From Bacteroidales bacterium UBA1176 (GTDB taxonomy: Bacteria > Bacteroidota > Bacteroidia > Bacteroidales > WCHB1-69), in the NCBI GenBank assembly GCA_002311645.1, contig DBYW01000028.1, positions 7,534-30,345 of the forward strand: DNA of 22,812 nucleotides, given 5' to 3'. A program made the translations under genes and the position numbers. Shown here one piece after another: positions 14,574 to 21,612 of the stretch (position 1 is the first letter of the stretch; each line of letters opens with the position of its first letter). The notes under the pieces were generated by a model. It did no database searches. It saw only the letters and a program-made list of their open reading frames with translations, and was not told the DNA's origin.

Positions 14574-15747
14574 ACCAATACAGATCATATTGTTTCTGCT
14601 GTTCCCTGTTTTCGCAGGAGCGCAATCCACGGCAGCAGGATTCCCCATCCATAAAGAGGACGGTTCGGTGACGTTTGTGCTCCACAGCCCGGAAAGCCGT
14701 CACGTGCGCCTGTATTGCGATTGTGATTTGCGGAACAATCGGTACAATATCAAAAGGGACAACCTGAAATCTGTCCGTATGAGTGCCGACAGCAGCGGCT
14801 TTTTCACCTATACCACGCCCCCTCTGGCTCCGGAAGTCTATACATACCGGTTCCAATCGCGCGGGCGGAAGTTGGTGGATCCCCATAATGCGGACTCTAT
14901 CCGCGTCTCCAATGGGAAACGCAGTGTGTTCGTGGTGCCCGGTTCCGACCTGTTGGATTTGTGCATCGCCGACACGTTGTCGGGGAACACCGAACAGTGC
15001 GAGTTTTGGGACTCCTCTTGCGGAAAGGCGCGCCGTATTCTCCTGTACCTGCCTCCGGAATACGACAGCACGGGGCAAACCTATCCCGTTCTCTATTTGT
15101 TGCACGGCATCGATGGAAATGAGATGGCTTGGCGCGACCGTGGACGGGTCATACAGATGGTGGATAATCTGATACGTCAGGGCAAGGCCGAACCGATGAT
15201 TGTCGTGATGCCTGACGCCAACCCCCATGGGCTTGTCGGACAAGACGAAAATGTGAGTCTATTGCAGAATCTACTCCAATACGCCTCCTGGTTCCATCAG
15301 GACTTTGAACGGATTTTCCCGCAAATGGACAGTTTTTTGTCTGCCCGTTATACTATTTCCTCCGATATGAAATTGCGGGCTGTGGCCGGAATGTCGGCTG
15401 GCGCCGCCCAATCAGCTACACTTGCCAATCTGTACAAGGATAACTTCAAGTATGTTGGATTATTTTCTCCAGTTTTGCATCGCAAGCAACTTTCAGTCGG
15501 CAGTAACATTGTCTATTGGATTGGTACAGGCAAGGCGGACATCTTCCATCCGCAGAGCAAGCGGTTTGTCAGAAAACTGCAACGGCAGCAAGTCCCGTAT
15601 CTCTATTTTGAGTCGTCAGGAGGTCACGTTTGGCGTATTTGGAGGTTGTATTTGTCTGAATTTCTGCAATTTATTTTTAAAGATGTTGAAAAGAACTCCG
15701 TGATTTGTGGAGACAACGATCAGCAAGCGAAGGAATTGAGACCTTAA
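14551..15747 (+). CDS. Secreted esterase (CE1/esterase D-like) with N-terminal E-set domain
   Basis: A 398-aa exported alpha/beta hydrolase. The signal peptide ends AGA|QST (around residue 24), exposing Gln. Residues about 30-130 are a beta-sandwich of the CBM48/E-set kind found before Bacteroidota feruloyl- and acetyl-esterases (VTFVLHSPESRHVRLY). The hydrolase domain has YPVLYLLHGIDGNE (about 178-191), nucleophile Ser282 in the GxSxG variant GMSAG, Asp330 in GTGKAD and His359 in SGGHVW, a complete triad. It should cleave ester substituents from a glycan or small ester in the periplasm. The start codon lies inside the preceding glycosyltransferase gene. The extra tail after about residue 378 is hydrophilic and not conserved in the family as I know it. 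Confidence 0.85.
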   Translation: MNRTSIIRPIQIILFLLFPVFAGAQSTAAGFPIHKEDGSVTFVLHSPESRHVRLYCDCDLRNNRYNIKRDNLKSVRMSADSSGFFTYTTPPLAPEVYTYRFQSRGRKLVDPHNADSIRVSNGKRSVFVVPGSDLLDLCIADTLSGNTEQCEFWDSSCGKARRILLYLPPEYDSTGQTYPVLYLLHGIDGNEMAWRDRGRVIQMVDNLIRQGKAEPMIVVMPDANPHGLVGQDENVSLLQNLLQYASWFHQDFERIFPQMDSFLSARYTISSDMKLRAVAGMSAGAAQSATLANLYKDNFKYVGLFSPVLHRKQLSVGSNIVYWIGTGKADIFHPQSKRFVRKLQRQQVPYLYFESSGGHVWRIWRLYLSEFLQFIFKDVEKNSVICGDNDQQAKELRP

Positions 15748-15753
15748 AATGAC

Positions 15754-15761
15754 TATCTTTG
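15754..15761 (+). promoter_or_regulatory. Promoter -7 box for the YdeI-family gene
   Basis: TATCTTTG fits TAnnTTTG, 7 bp after the esterase stop codon and 23 bp before the chosen ATG at 15785. This also argues against the in-frame ATG at 15749, which lies upstream of the box. Confidence 0.55.
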
Positions 15762-15784
15762 CAGCCTGTAAAAGACCCTTTATA

Positions 15785-16375
15785 ATGGAAATCACTACGC
15801 TGCTTGACATCCATTCTCGAGAGGAACTTTATCGGTGGTACCAAGAGAACCACGATAAAGCCACCGACTTCTGGCTGCGCATCAACCGTGCGGATGCGGA
15901 CTGCCCGGGCGTGGTCCGCTACATCGATGCCGTGGAGGTGGCCCTGTGTTTCGGGTGGATCGACAGCACTCAGAAGCGCATTGACGACGGAAAGCCCATA
16001 CAGCGCTTCACGCCGCGTCGCAAGGGCAGCAACTGGTGCGAGCAGAACCTCGTGCGTTGCCGTCGCCTCGTCGAGACGGGAGAAATGACCCCAGCCGGAC
16101 TCGCTGTCATCCCCGATATTGACCCATCGCATTTCGTCTATGAGAATTGGGTCATCGATGCCATCAAGGCCGACAAGCAGGCATGGAAGAATTATCGTTC
16201 CTTTCCTGAGAACTACCGCCGCATCAAGGTGGACCGCATCCAGCATTATTATCATACCAAACGCGAGGACTACGCCTTCAGGACCCTGAAAAAGTTCATC
16301 GACGACTGCCACAACGGAAAGATGCAGTCAGGCTGGAGCGATTTCGGAAGGCTTGAAAGTCGGGAAAGTGTATAA
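15785..16375 (+). CDS. YdeI/OmpD-associated family protein
   Basis: A 196-aa soluble protein of the YdeI family (sometimes annotated bacteriocin-protection protein). Diagnostic segments are FWLRINRA near residues 30-37, VALCFGWIDS (about 57-66), RFTPRRKGSNWCEQN (about 77-91) and the later WVIDAIKADKQAWKNYRSFP. The length is normal for the family (about 190-200 aa). The biochemical role is not established; the E. coli relative has been linked to stress and antimicrobial-peptide tolerance. The start at 15785 is preferred over 15749 because a promoter box lies between them. The gene appears monocistronic, followed by a possible hairpin at 16481-16510. Confidence 0.82.
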   Translation: MEITTLLDIHSREELYRWYQENHDKATDFWLRINRADADCPGVVRYIDAVEVALCFGWIDSTQKRIDDGKPIQRFTPRRKGSNWCEQNLVRCRRLVETGEMTPAGLAVIPDIDPSHFVYENWVIDAIKADKQAWKNYRSFPENYRRIKVDRIQHYYHTKREDYAFRTLKKFIDDCHNGKMQSGWSDFGRLESRESV

Positions 16376-16480
16376 AACCCCGAATTCTAATTGGTGTAAT
16401 GTGTTGATTAACAATTTATTGCGCCGATATGGGGTTGCTAAAATATCATGCCTCCGACAAACAGAGGGGAATGGGACTGA

Positions 16481-16520
16481 CCGCCGCAGGGCTTTGGACC
16501 TTTACGGCGGTTGTTTGTTT
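16481..16520 (+). terminator. Possible terminator hairpin after the YdeI-family gene
   Basis: CCGCCG (16481-16486) pairs with CGGCGG (16505-16510), and AGG/CCT can extend the stem inward around a short loop. It is followed by a T/G-rich stretch (TTGTTTGTTTT) rather than a clean T-run. It lies 105 bp past the stop codon, and its 3' flank overlaps the -33 element of the next promoter. The rest of 16376-16480 holds only a small CCTC/GAGG hairpin and no credible ORF. Confidence 0.35.
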
Positions 16521-16540
16521 TCGCAAAAAGAGTATCTTTG
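16511..16540 (+). promoter_or_regulatory. Promoter of the nitroreductase-family gene
   Basis: TTG at 16511-16513 and TATCTTTG at 16533-16540 are separated by 19 bp, a good Bacteroidetes -33/-7 pair. The ATG follows 19 bp after the -7 box, which sets the start at 16560. Confidence 0.65.
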
Positions 16541-16559
16541 CCGAATTAAATATCCTGAT

Positions 16560-17258
16560 ATGACCGAAATCGAAGCCATCAAGGTCCGCCACTCCGTGCG
16601 GAAATACCTCGACAAGCCAATCGGAGCGGAAAACATCGAGGCGATACAAGAATGCATGGCCCTTTGTAATCGCGAAGGAGGTCTGCATTTCCAGTTGGTA
16701 ACCGACGAACCAAAGGCCTTCCGAAATGGTGTGGACTGGCCAAAATACGGTAAATTCGAGGGAGTCAGCAACTATATTGCCGTAGTGGCGCCCAAAGGCA
16801 GCGGCGGCAGTGAGGTCGCGGGTTATTACGGCGAGAAATTGGTGCTGCTTCTCCAAGCACTTGGACTCAATTCGTGCTGGGTTGGCGGCACTTTCAAGAA
16901 AGTCAAAGAGGCCTATTCCGTGGAACAGGGCGAAGAGCTGAAAGCCGTCATTGCCGTGGGCTATGGGAAGACGCAAGGCGTGCAGCACCCGCAGAAGAAG
17001 ACCGTCGCCGACGTGGCCGTAAACAAATCCTCAGCCGCCAGTTTCCCCGACTGGTTCTTAAATGGTGTGGAAGCCGCACTGCTCGCCCCGACGGCGGTGA
17101 ACCAGCAGAGGTTCAAGTTTGTTTTGCATGAGGACGGTAGGGTAGAGGCGCAGGCAAAGTTCTCCATCATCGGTTACGCGCACCTCGACCTTGGCATTGC
17201 CAAATACCACTTCGAGGTGGGTGCTGGGAAAGAGATTTTCGATAGGACATCGTTGTAG
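16560..17258 (+). CDS. TM1586-type nitroreductase-family protein
   Basis: A 232-aa protein with the FMN-dependent nitroreductase start EAIKVRHSVRKYLDKPI (about 4-20) and a second half with LLLQALGLNSCWVGG (about 95-110), AVIAVGYGKTQG and LLAPTAVNQQRFKF. The two-lobed layout and length match the putative TM1586-type nitroreductase group, in which one chain holds two half-domains. Such proteins bind flavin and reduce nitro compounds, quinones or flavins in the cytoplasm; the physiological substrate is unknown. The frame is open 69 codons upstream, but that extension has no family similarity and contains the promoter, so 16560 is the start. It stands alone, with no partner gene. Confidence 0.8.
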   Translation: MTEIEAIKVRHSVRKYLDKPIGAENIEAIQECMALCNREGGLHFQLVTDEPKAFRNGVDWPKYGKFEGVSNYIAVVAPKGSGGSEVAGYYGEKLVLLLQALGLNSCWVGGTFKKVKEAYSVEQGEELKAVIAVGYGKTQGVQHPQKKTVADVAVNKSSAASFPDWFLNGVEAALLAPTAVNQQRFKFVLHEDGRVEAQAKFSIIGYAHLDLGIAKYHFEVGAGKEIFDRTSL

Positions 17259-17390
17259 AGATGCGTCATGGCATGTCTCTGCAGGGAAAAACCACGTTCT
17301 TGTATCATTTGCGTCAATAAAAATCGAAATAAAACATCTGATAATATGACTAATTGGGGAAAATGCAACGCAGGACGGAAGTGTTCAGGA

Positions 17391-17918
17391 ATGAGAAAGA
17401 ATATTCTATGGCTGTTCGCCATCATCCTTGTCTGTTGCACGCTGGTTTTCATCTCGTGCAGGCCGCATAAAGACATACTGCCCACCGTGCAGCGGATTCA
17501 GGAGCGCGGGGAGTTGCTGGTGGGCACCACTGGCGACTACCGCCCGCTCACTTTCCGCGAAGCCGACAGCACCTATTGGGGCTTTGAGATCGATATGGCC
17601 GAGGAGATGGCCCGACGGTTGGGGGTCGGCCTCAGGTTCGTCCCTACCTCGTGGCCCACGCTGACCGACGATGTGCTGGCTGCCCCGCAGGCTTTCGACC
17701 TCGCCGCCAGCGGCATCACCATCACCGAGGAACGACTCGCCATGATGGCGATGAGCGAAGGCTATCTGGAGAACGGCAAGACCATCCTTTGCCGCGTCGA
17801 GGACTCGGCAGGGTTCCGGTCGCTGGAGGACATCGACAGGCCCGAAGTGCGCGTGATGGTGAATCCCGGCGGACAGAACGAGAAGTCATATAAACTCCAT
17901 GATGTGCAGCTTTTGTGA
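17391..17918 (+). pseudogene. Truncated PheC-like solute-binding lipoprotein (cyclohexadienyl dehydratase family)
   Basis: 175 codons beginning with a lipoprotein signal (lipobox FISC near residue 23). Family segments follow in order: RIQERGELLVGTTGDYRPLT, GFEIDMAEEMARRLG, FVPTSWPTL, FDLAASGITITEER and VMVNPGGQNEKS. These match periplasmic binding folds of the PheC (cyclohexadienyl/arogenate dehydratase) type, about 250 aa. After NPGGQNEK the similarity ends abruptly; ten unrelated residues precede the stop, and about 70 C-terminal residues, including part of one lobe, are missing. None of the other frames downstream restores them, so this looks like a deletion junction near 17885 rather than a frameshift. 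The frame is open further upstream (17268), but the lipoprotein signal sets the start at 17391. Probably non-functional. Confidence 0.75.
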
Positions 17919-17961
17919 CAGTTTCGGACGGAAAAAATACGAACCCAAAATCATAAGAGTT

Positions 17962-18672
17962 ATGATGAAATTGAAAAATTCAGAAAAAGTAAGTGTCATT
18001 TTCTTGCGGTTAGGCATGCTGTTTGCCGCATGCCTGATTGCGGCCAACATTTTTGAGACCAAAGAGATTGTGGTGGGTTCCCTCACTCTCACAGGCGGTT
18101 TGCTCATCTTCCCGCTCACGTATGTCATTTGCCGTATTGTATGCGAGGTTTGGGGCTTCCAGTGGGCAAGTCTCATCATCTGGATGGGATTCATCCTGAA
18201 CTTCCTGTTTTTAGTCGTCGCCGCTATCGTGGACGTCATTCCGGGAGTGGCGTCCGCCGATGTGCTCAACCAAGGATTTCACGCCATATTCGGTCTGGCA
18301 CCGCGCATCACGGTGGCATCGTGCATCGCCTTCCTGGCCGGCAGTTTTGTCAGCGCCTATGTCATGAGTCGAAGGAAGCAACGGGGAGAAAAGAGCCGGC
18401 TTGCCGGTCGTTTGGCCATGAGTTCAGTGTTGGGCGAGGCGGCAGACTCCCTTCTGTTTTTCCCCATAGCCCTGCTGGGAACAACTTCTGTAAAGGAAAT
18501 GTTTGTCCAGATGGCGTTCCAGTTTGTGCTGAAGACGGCGTATGAGATTATCCTCATACCTGTCGTCGTGCCAGCCATCAGACAACTGAAAAAGTACGAG
18601 GGCGTTGAAGACAAGGAGCAGGACACAAACCATAGTATCTTTGATGTCTTCAGAAGGGGGGTGCAACAATGA
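17962..18672 (+). CDS. yhhQ: Queuosine precursor transporter
   Basis: A 236-aa integral inner-membrane protein of the YhhQ/VUT family, which imports preQ0 or preQ1 for queuosine tRNA modification. It has about six hydrophobic segments. Family signatures are LIAANIFETKEI near the first helix, LTGGLLIFPLTYVICRIVCEVWG, the loop RRKQRGEKS, LGEAADSLLFFPIA and KTAYEIILIPVVVP. I place the start at the Met-Met-Lys pair at 17962 or 17965, where the family sequence begins; 17899 would add 21 unrelated residues from the upstream junction. The last codon overlaps msrA (ATGA), so the two are coupled. No queuosine synthesis genes and no recognisable preQ1 riboswitch are adjacent. Confidence 0.88.
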   Translation: MMKLKNSEKVSVIFLRLGMLFAACLIAANIFETKEIVVGSLTLTGGLLIFPLTYVICRIVCEVWGFQWASLIIWMGFILNFLFLVVAAIVDVIPGVASADVLNQGFHAIFGLAPRITVASCIAFLAGSFVSAYVMSRRKQRGEKSRLAGRLAMSSVLGEAADSLLFFPIALLGTTSVKEMFVQMAFQFVLKTAYEIILIPVVVPAIRQLKKYEGVEDKEQDTNHSIFDVFRRGVQQ

Positions 18673-19190
18673 AAAAAGAGATTTACCTTGCCGGAGGCTG
18701 CTTCTGGGGAACAGAGCATTACTTCAAACAGATTGAAGGTGTGGTGGATACGGAAGTGGGATTCGCCAACGGGCATACCGAAAATCCGACGTATCAGGAA
18801 GTCTATACCGATACGACGGGTTTTGCGGAGACGGTTCATGTCCAATACAATCCTGATGTGGTCGGTCTTGAATTTCTGTTGCAGATGTTTTTCAAGGCCA
18901 TCGACCCGACAAGCTTGAATAAGCAAGGGCACGACGAAGGAACACGCTATCGTACAGGCATCTATTACACAGATCCTGAAGATTTGCCCGTAATCGAAAA
19001 GGTGTATCAGGAAGAGCAGAAAAGCTATCCGCAGCCCTTGACCGTGGAGAAACTCCCCTTGGAGAACTTCTATACGGCGGAGGAGTATCATCAGGACTAT
19101 CTCGACAAGAACCCCGCGGGGTACTGCCACCTGCCGCAGTCGCTGTTCGAGTTTGCAAAGAAGGCGAAAGATAATAGGGCGTTGAAATGA
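18669..19190 (+). CDS. msrA: Peptide-methionine (S)-S-oxide reductase MsrA
   Basis: A 173-aa single-domain MsrA. The catalytic Cys11 lies in AGGCFWGTEHYF. Other family blocks are GFANGHTENPTYQEVYT, FFKAIDPTSLNKQGHDEG and YRTGIYY, then FYTAEEYHQDYL. It reduces methionine-S-sulfoxide in proteins and free methionine, repairing oxidative damage. There is no signal peptide, so it is cytoplasmic, and no MsrB fusion is present. The ATG overlaps the stop of the queuosine transporter. Oddity: the frame past its TGA stop stays open for 60 more codons and encodes an AraC-type helix-turn-helix half (see the next entry). Confidence 0.95.
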   Translation: MKKEIYLAGGCFWGTEHYFKQIEGVVDTEVGFANGHTENPTYQEVYTDTTGFAETVHVQYNPDVVGLEFLLQMFFKAIDPTSLNKQGHDEGTRYRTGIYYTDPEDLPVIEKVYQEEQKSYPQPLTVEKLPLENFYTAEEYHQDYLDKNPAGYCHLPQSLFEFAKKAKDNRALK

Positions 19191-19373
19191 TTCGCGGAAG
19201 AAAACGGAACTCAGTTTTTAATCGGCCAAATCAAGAACGCCCTGCTTACCACCGAGATGACCCATCAGCAGATTGCCGACCAGTTCGGCTTCCCGGACCA
19301 GTCGGCTTTCGGGCAGTTCTTCAAGCGTCAGGAGGGGATGTCGCCTTCGGAGTTCCGGAAGAGGTATAGGTGA
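19191..19373 (+). pseudogene. C-terminal half-HTH remnant of an AraC-family regulator
   Basis: In frame with msrA but after its stop codon, 60 codons read through LIGQIKNALLTTEMTHQQIA, then GFPDQSAFGQFFKRQEGMSP and SEFRKRYR before TGA. The GFPDQS..FGQFFKR..GMSP block is the second helix-turn-helix of Bacteroidota AraC-family regulators. The first helix-turn-helix and the whole sensory part are absent, and no start codon precedes the homologous stretch. It is therefore a gene remnant or an unusually short HTH unit. A related remnant lies on the opposite strand at 21427-21591. Confidence 0.7.
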
Positions 19374-19624
19374 TGCGTGTGTAAACAACCCCAATGTACC
19401 AGCATAATCTCCACAAACCATTAAACAACAATATTTTACCGTATTTGACTATCAGTCGAGTTGCCTTTATTTTGTGATTTTCATATAAACAACAGAGAAC
19501 CCTATCATACATTTTGGACGAAAAAGAAAGGAAAGTTGAGCCAAATGGAAATGTCTGTTTGCCGAAATCGTTGCACTTTTGCACTCGAAAAATTTAATCA
19601 TTTACGAATAAAACAAAGGTAGCA
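19374..19624. other. AT-rich intergenic region upstream of the NTF2-like operon
   Basis: 251 bp with no credible ORF. It should hold the operon promoter. The best candidate is CACTTTTG (19574-19581), one mismatch from TAnnTTTG, with a TTTG at 19558-19561; this is weak. AAAGG lies just upstream of the first ATG at 19625. Confidence 0.4.
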
Positions 19625-20008
19625 ATGAGAAGTAAAATTGAAGACTACAACGCAGTCGTAGAGGCTGCCGAGAAATTCACACGCAGTGTGGCTGAAGGCA
19701 ACAGCAAGTATGCCAAAGAGTTATTCACCGAAGATGCCTGCCTGTTCGGTTTCCTGAACGGAAAATTCGAGCGTGGCAGCATTGAACAGTTCTATCACAA
19801 TGTGGACACCGTGGGTGCCGGCAAAGAGTTCAAGACCCGCATTGACGTGCTGGAACTGGAAGAGACGCTGGCCGTCGTCCGCGTGTTGGAAGAGGGCTGG
19901 GGCGGCTCTATCGACTTCACCGACGTATTACTGTTATTGAAGATTGAAGGCCAATGGAAATGCGTGGCCAAGGCATACAACCAGAATTCAAACACCATCA
20001 AGAAATAG
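19625..20008 (+). CDS. NTF2-like (putative lumazine-binding fold) protein, cytoplasmic
   Basis: A 127-aa protein with no signal peptide. The pattern VVEAAEKFTRSVAEGN, then FTEDACLFGFLNG, FERGSIEQFYHNVDT and LLLLKIEGQWKCVAKAY is the cone-shaped NTF2/SnoaL-like fold, closest in my reading to the putative lumazine-binding group common in Bacteroidota. Such folds bind small hydrophobic ligands or act as simple isomerases or hydrolases; no catalytic residues can be assigned with confidence. The final QWKCVAKAY strand is typical and the length is normal. It is the first gene of a probable operon; the next gene starts 3 bp after its stop and has the same fold with a signal peptide. Confidence 0.75.
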   Translation: MRSKIEDYNAVVEAAEKFTRSVAEGNSKYAKELFTEDACLFGFLNGKFERGSIEQFYHNVDTVGAGKEFKTRIDVLELEETLAVVRVLEEGWGGSIDFTDVLLLLKIEGQWKCVAKAYNQNSNTIKK

Positions 20009-20011
20009 GCC

Positions 20012-20482
20012 ATGAAGAAACTTAGAGGTGTCTTGATTCTAGCCATGCTGTTGTGCATCAGTTCAACGACAATGATGGCTCAAACAAGCAAACAAAGTGT
20101 AATCAATAAAAACAACGAAACAATGAACAAGAACAATGAAAAGATGGCTGCGATCCTTGAAGCAGTGGAACTTTATGCAGAGGCTGGCCGTCAAGGGAGC
20201 CGTGAAATTGGCCAGCAGGCTTTTACCGAACACGCCATCATGTCGTGGGTGGAGAATGGTAAGATTACAACTGTGCCCATCAATTCCCTTTTCGAAGGTC
20301 TGGAGCAGACGGGCAAGGAGGAAGTGACCTACGAGGTGGTGGATGTCAACATCGCGGGCAACATAGCCTTCTTGCGTATCGACTCATGGTTCAGCAAGCT
20401 GGGCTCATTCAACGACATGTTCACCTTGGCCGAACAAAACGGCAAGTGGAAAATCGTTAGCAAGATCTACAGCGTGAAGTAA
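20012..20482 (+). CDS. NTF2-like (putative lumazine-binding fold) protein, exported
   Basis: A 156-aa paralogue of the preceding gene carrying an N-terminal signal peptide (MKKLRGVLILAMLL, cleavage predicted in MMA|QTS, leaving Gln). An Asn/Lys-rich spacer (about 28-44) precedes the fold: ILEAVELYAEAGRQG, then FTEHAIMSWVENG, INSLFEGLEQT, VDVNIAGNIAFLRIDSWF, and LAEQNGKWKIVSKIYSVK at the end. It should be periplasmic. Function is unknown. Its 3' end is followed within 13 bp by an inverted repeat in front of the AraC gene. The pairing of a cytoplasmic and an exported member suggests one ligand handled in two compartments, which is inference. Confidence 0.75.
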   Translation: MKKLRGVLILAMLLCISSTTMMAQTSKQSVINKNNETMNKNNEKMAAILEAVELYAEAGRQGSREIGQQAFTEHAIMSWVENGKITTVPINSLFEGLEQTGKEEVTYEVVDVNIAGNIAFLRIDSWFSKLGSFNDMFTLAEQNGKWKIVSKIYSVK

Positions 20483-20494
20483 TCTGAAACTCTC

Positions 20495-20531
20495 TTTGGT
20501 CTGCAAGATTTTACTAATTTTGCAGACCAAA
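20495..20531 (+). promoter_or_regulatory. Promoter and putative operator: 12-bp perfect inverted repeat before the AraC gene
   Basis: TTTGGTCTGCAA (20495-20506) and TTGCAGACCAAA (20520-20531) are perfect inverted copies separated by 13 bp. A consensus -7 box TAATTTTG (20515-20522) overlaps the inner edge of the right arm, and a TTTG (20495-20498) begins the left arm 16 bp upstream of that box. No T-run follows either arm, so a terminator is less likely than a protein-binding site controlling the AraC regulator that starts at 20540. Confidence 0.6.
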
Positions 20532-20539
20532 TTGTTTGT

Positions 20540-21403
20540 ATGACAAAGATAACGAAATTCCCTTCGGCTCTGATCAGCGGCAACTGCACCACGTCGTCGC
20601 TACGGCTTGACGGCGGCAGCATCATTGACCAGTGCATCGTGACGGCTGGCGAAAGCGGCACATTCTTCCTTGAACAGCATCTTCTCTATGTGGTGTTGGG
20701 TGGAAGCGTGAAACTGGCTTGTGGCCGACAGACGTGGACTGTGGGCAAGAACGAGATGATTCTGCTGCGCAAGGCTCACAGCGTCAGCTATGAGAAGCAC
20801 GGCTCGCCCGAAACCGGACTCTTCGAGAGTCTGTTGTTCGCCATCAATGACGAACTGCTGAAGGATTTCTTAACCTCGCAGCAAATCAACGTGCCTCCGA
20901 TGACAGAGGAACTGGTCGCACAAGTTTCACCTATGAGCGACCGACTCGTGGCTTACTGCTGGTCGCTGGCTCCTTACTTCAACGACCCGTCGCAAGTCAG
21001 CCCCGGGCTCTTGCGCCTGAAGGTGATGGAACTGCTTTTCAACGTGATGGACTGCTCGAAGAACATCTTCCGCCAGATGCTCCTGTTGCGCCATCCCGTC
21101 AAGGTCGATGTCCACCGCGTGGTGGAGGAAAACTACACTTCTCCCATATCGCTCGAAGAGTTGGCTTACCTCTCCGGTCGGTCGCTCTCCAGCTTCAAAC
21201 GCGACTTCCAGAGCATCTACGGCGAGAGTCCCGCCAAATGGATTCGGGAAAAACGTCTCTCGAAAGCCCGCCAAATGCTCCAATCCTCGCAAATGTCAGT
21301 CGCCGATGTGGCCTACAGTCTCGGCTTCGAAAACCCCACCCATTTCAGCCGCATCTTCAAGCAAAAATACGGCATATCGCCCTCGGCGGTGAGTGGAAGC
21401 TGA
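20540..21403 (+). CDS. AraC-family transcriptional regulator
   Basis: A 287-aa regulator. Residues about 1-130 form a cupin-like sensory domain (VLGGSVKLACGRQTWTVG, then MILLRKAHSVSYEK). About 190-287 is a complete AraC DNA-binding domain with both helix-turn-helix units: ISLEELAYLSGRSLSSFKRD, then MSVADVAYSLGFENPTHFSR and IFKQKYGISPSA. The length is typical of the ExsA-like group. The start at 20540 lies 17 bp past a consensus -7 box, with no Shine-Dalgarno, common in this phylum. It follows the NTF2-like pair on the same strand and likely controls them, itself, or both through the inverted repeat at 20495-20531. The inducing ligand is unknown. Confidence 0.88.
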   Translation: MTKITKFPSALISGNCTTSSLRLDGGSIIDQCIVTAGESGTFFLEQHLLYVVLGGSVKLACGRQTWTVGKNEMILLRKAHSVSYEKHGSPETGLFESLLFAINDELLKDFLTSQQINVPPMTEELVAQVSPMSDRLVAYCWSLAPYFNDPSQVSPGLLRLKVMELLFNVMDCSKNIFRQMLLLRHPVKVDVHRVVEENYTSPISLEELAYLSGRSLSSFKRDFQSIYGESPAKWIREKRLSKARQMLQSSQMSVADVAYSLGFENPTHFSRIFKQKYGISPSAVSGS

Positions 21404-21426
21404 GGAAGAAAAAAACGAACGACCAT

Positions 21427-21591
21427 CTTCCTGAAACTCTTCCTGAACGCTAACGGGGAGACACCTTCGTTGCGCTTGAAGAACTGCCCTAACGAGGCCT
21501 GGTCAGGAAATCCCATCGCGTCGGCCACCTGCTGTATGCTCCAGTCGGTGCTCAGCAACATTTTCTTGATATTGCCGATTAGCGGGTTGTT
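21427..21591 (-). pseudogene. Second AraC C-terminal half-HTH remnant
   Basis: On the minus strand, NNPLIGNIKKMLLSTDWSIQ, then GFPDQASLGQFFKRNEGVSP and LAFRKSFR, match the second helix-turn-helix of AraC regulators and the remnant after msrA. No stop follows at the usual place: the frame runs on into antisense of the intact AraC gene until 21313. Upstream it passes through a GC-rich hairpin with no plausible start. About 80% of a normal AraC protein is missing. It converges tail-to-tail with the intact regulator. Confidence 0.7.
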
Positions 21592-21612
21592 TGTGACGCT
21601 GGGAAGCGGGAG

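Noticed and set aside
17886..17961. Possible preQ1 riboswitch before the queuosine transporter
   Set aside because: The 76 bp contain no recognisable preQ1 class I or II fold and begin inside the truncated PheC-like frame.
20495..20531. Intrinsic terminator for the exported NTF2-like gene
   Set aside because: The stem is strong but no T-run follows on either strand, and a consensus promoter box lies within it.
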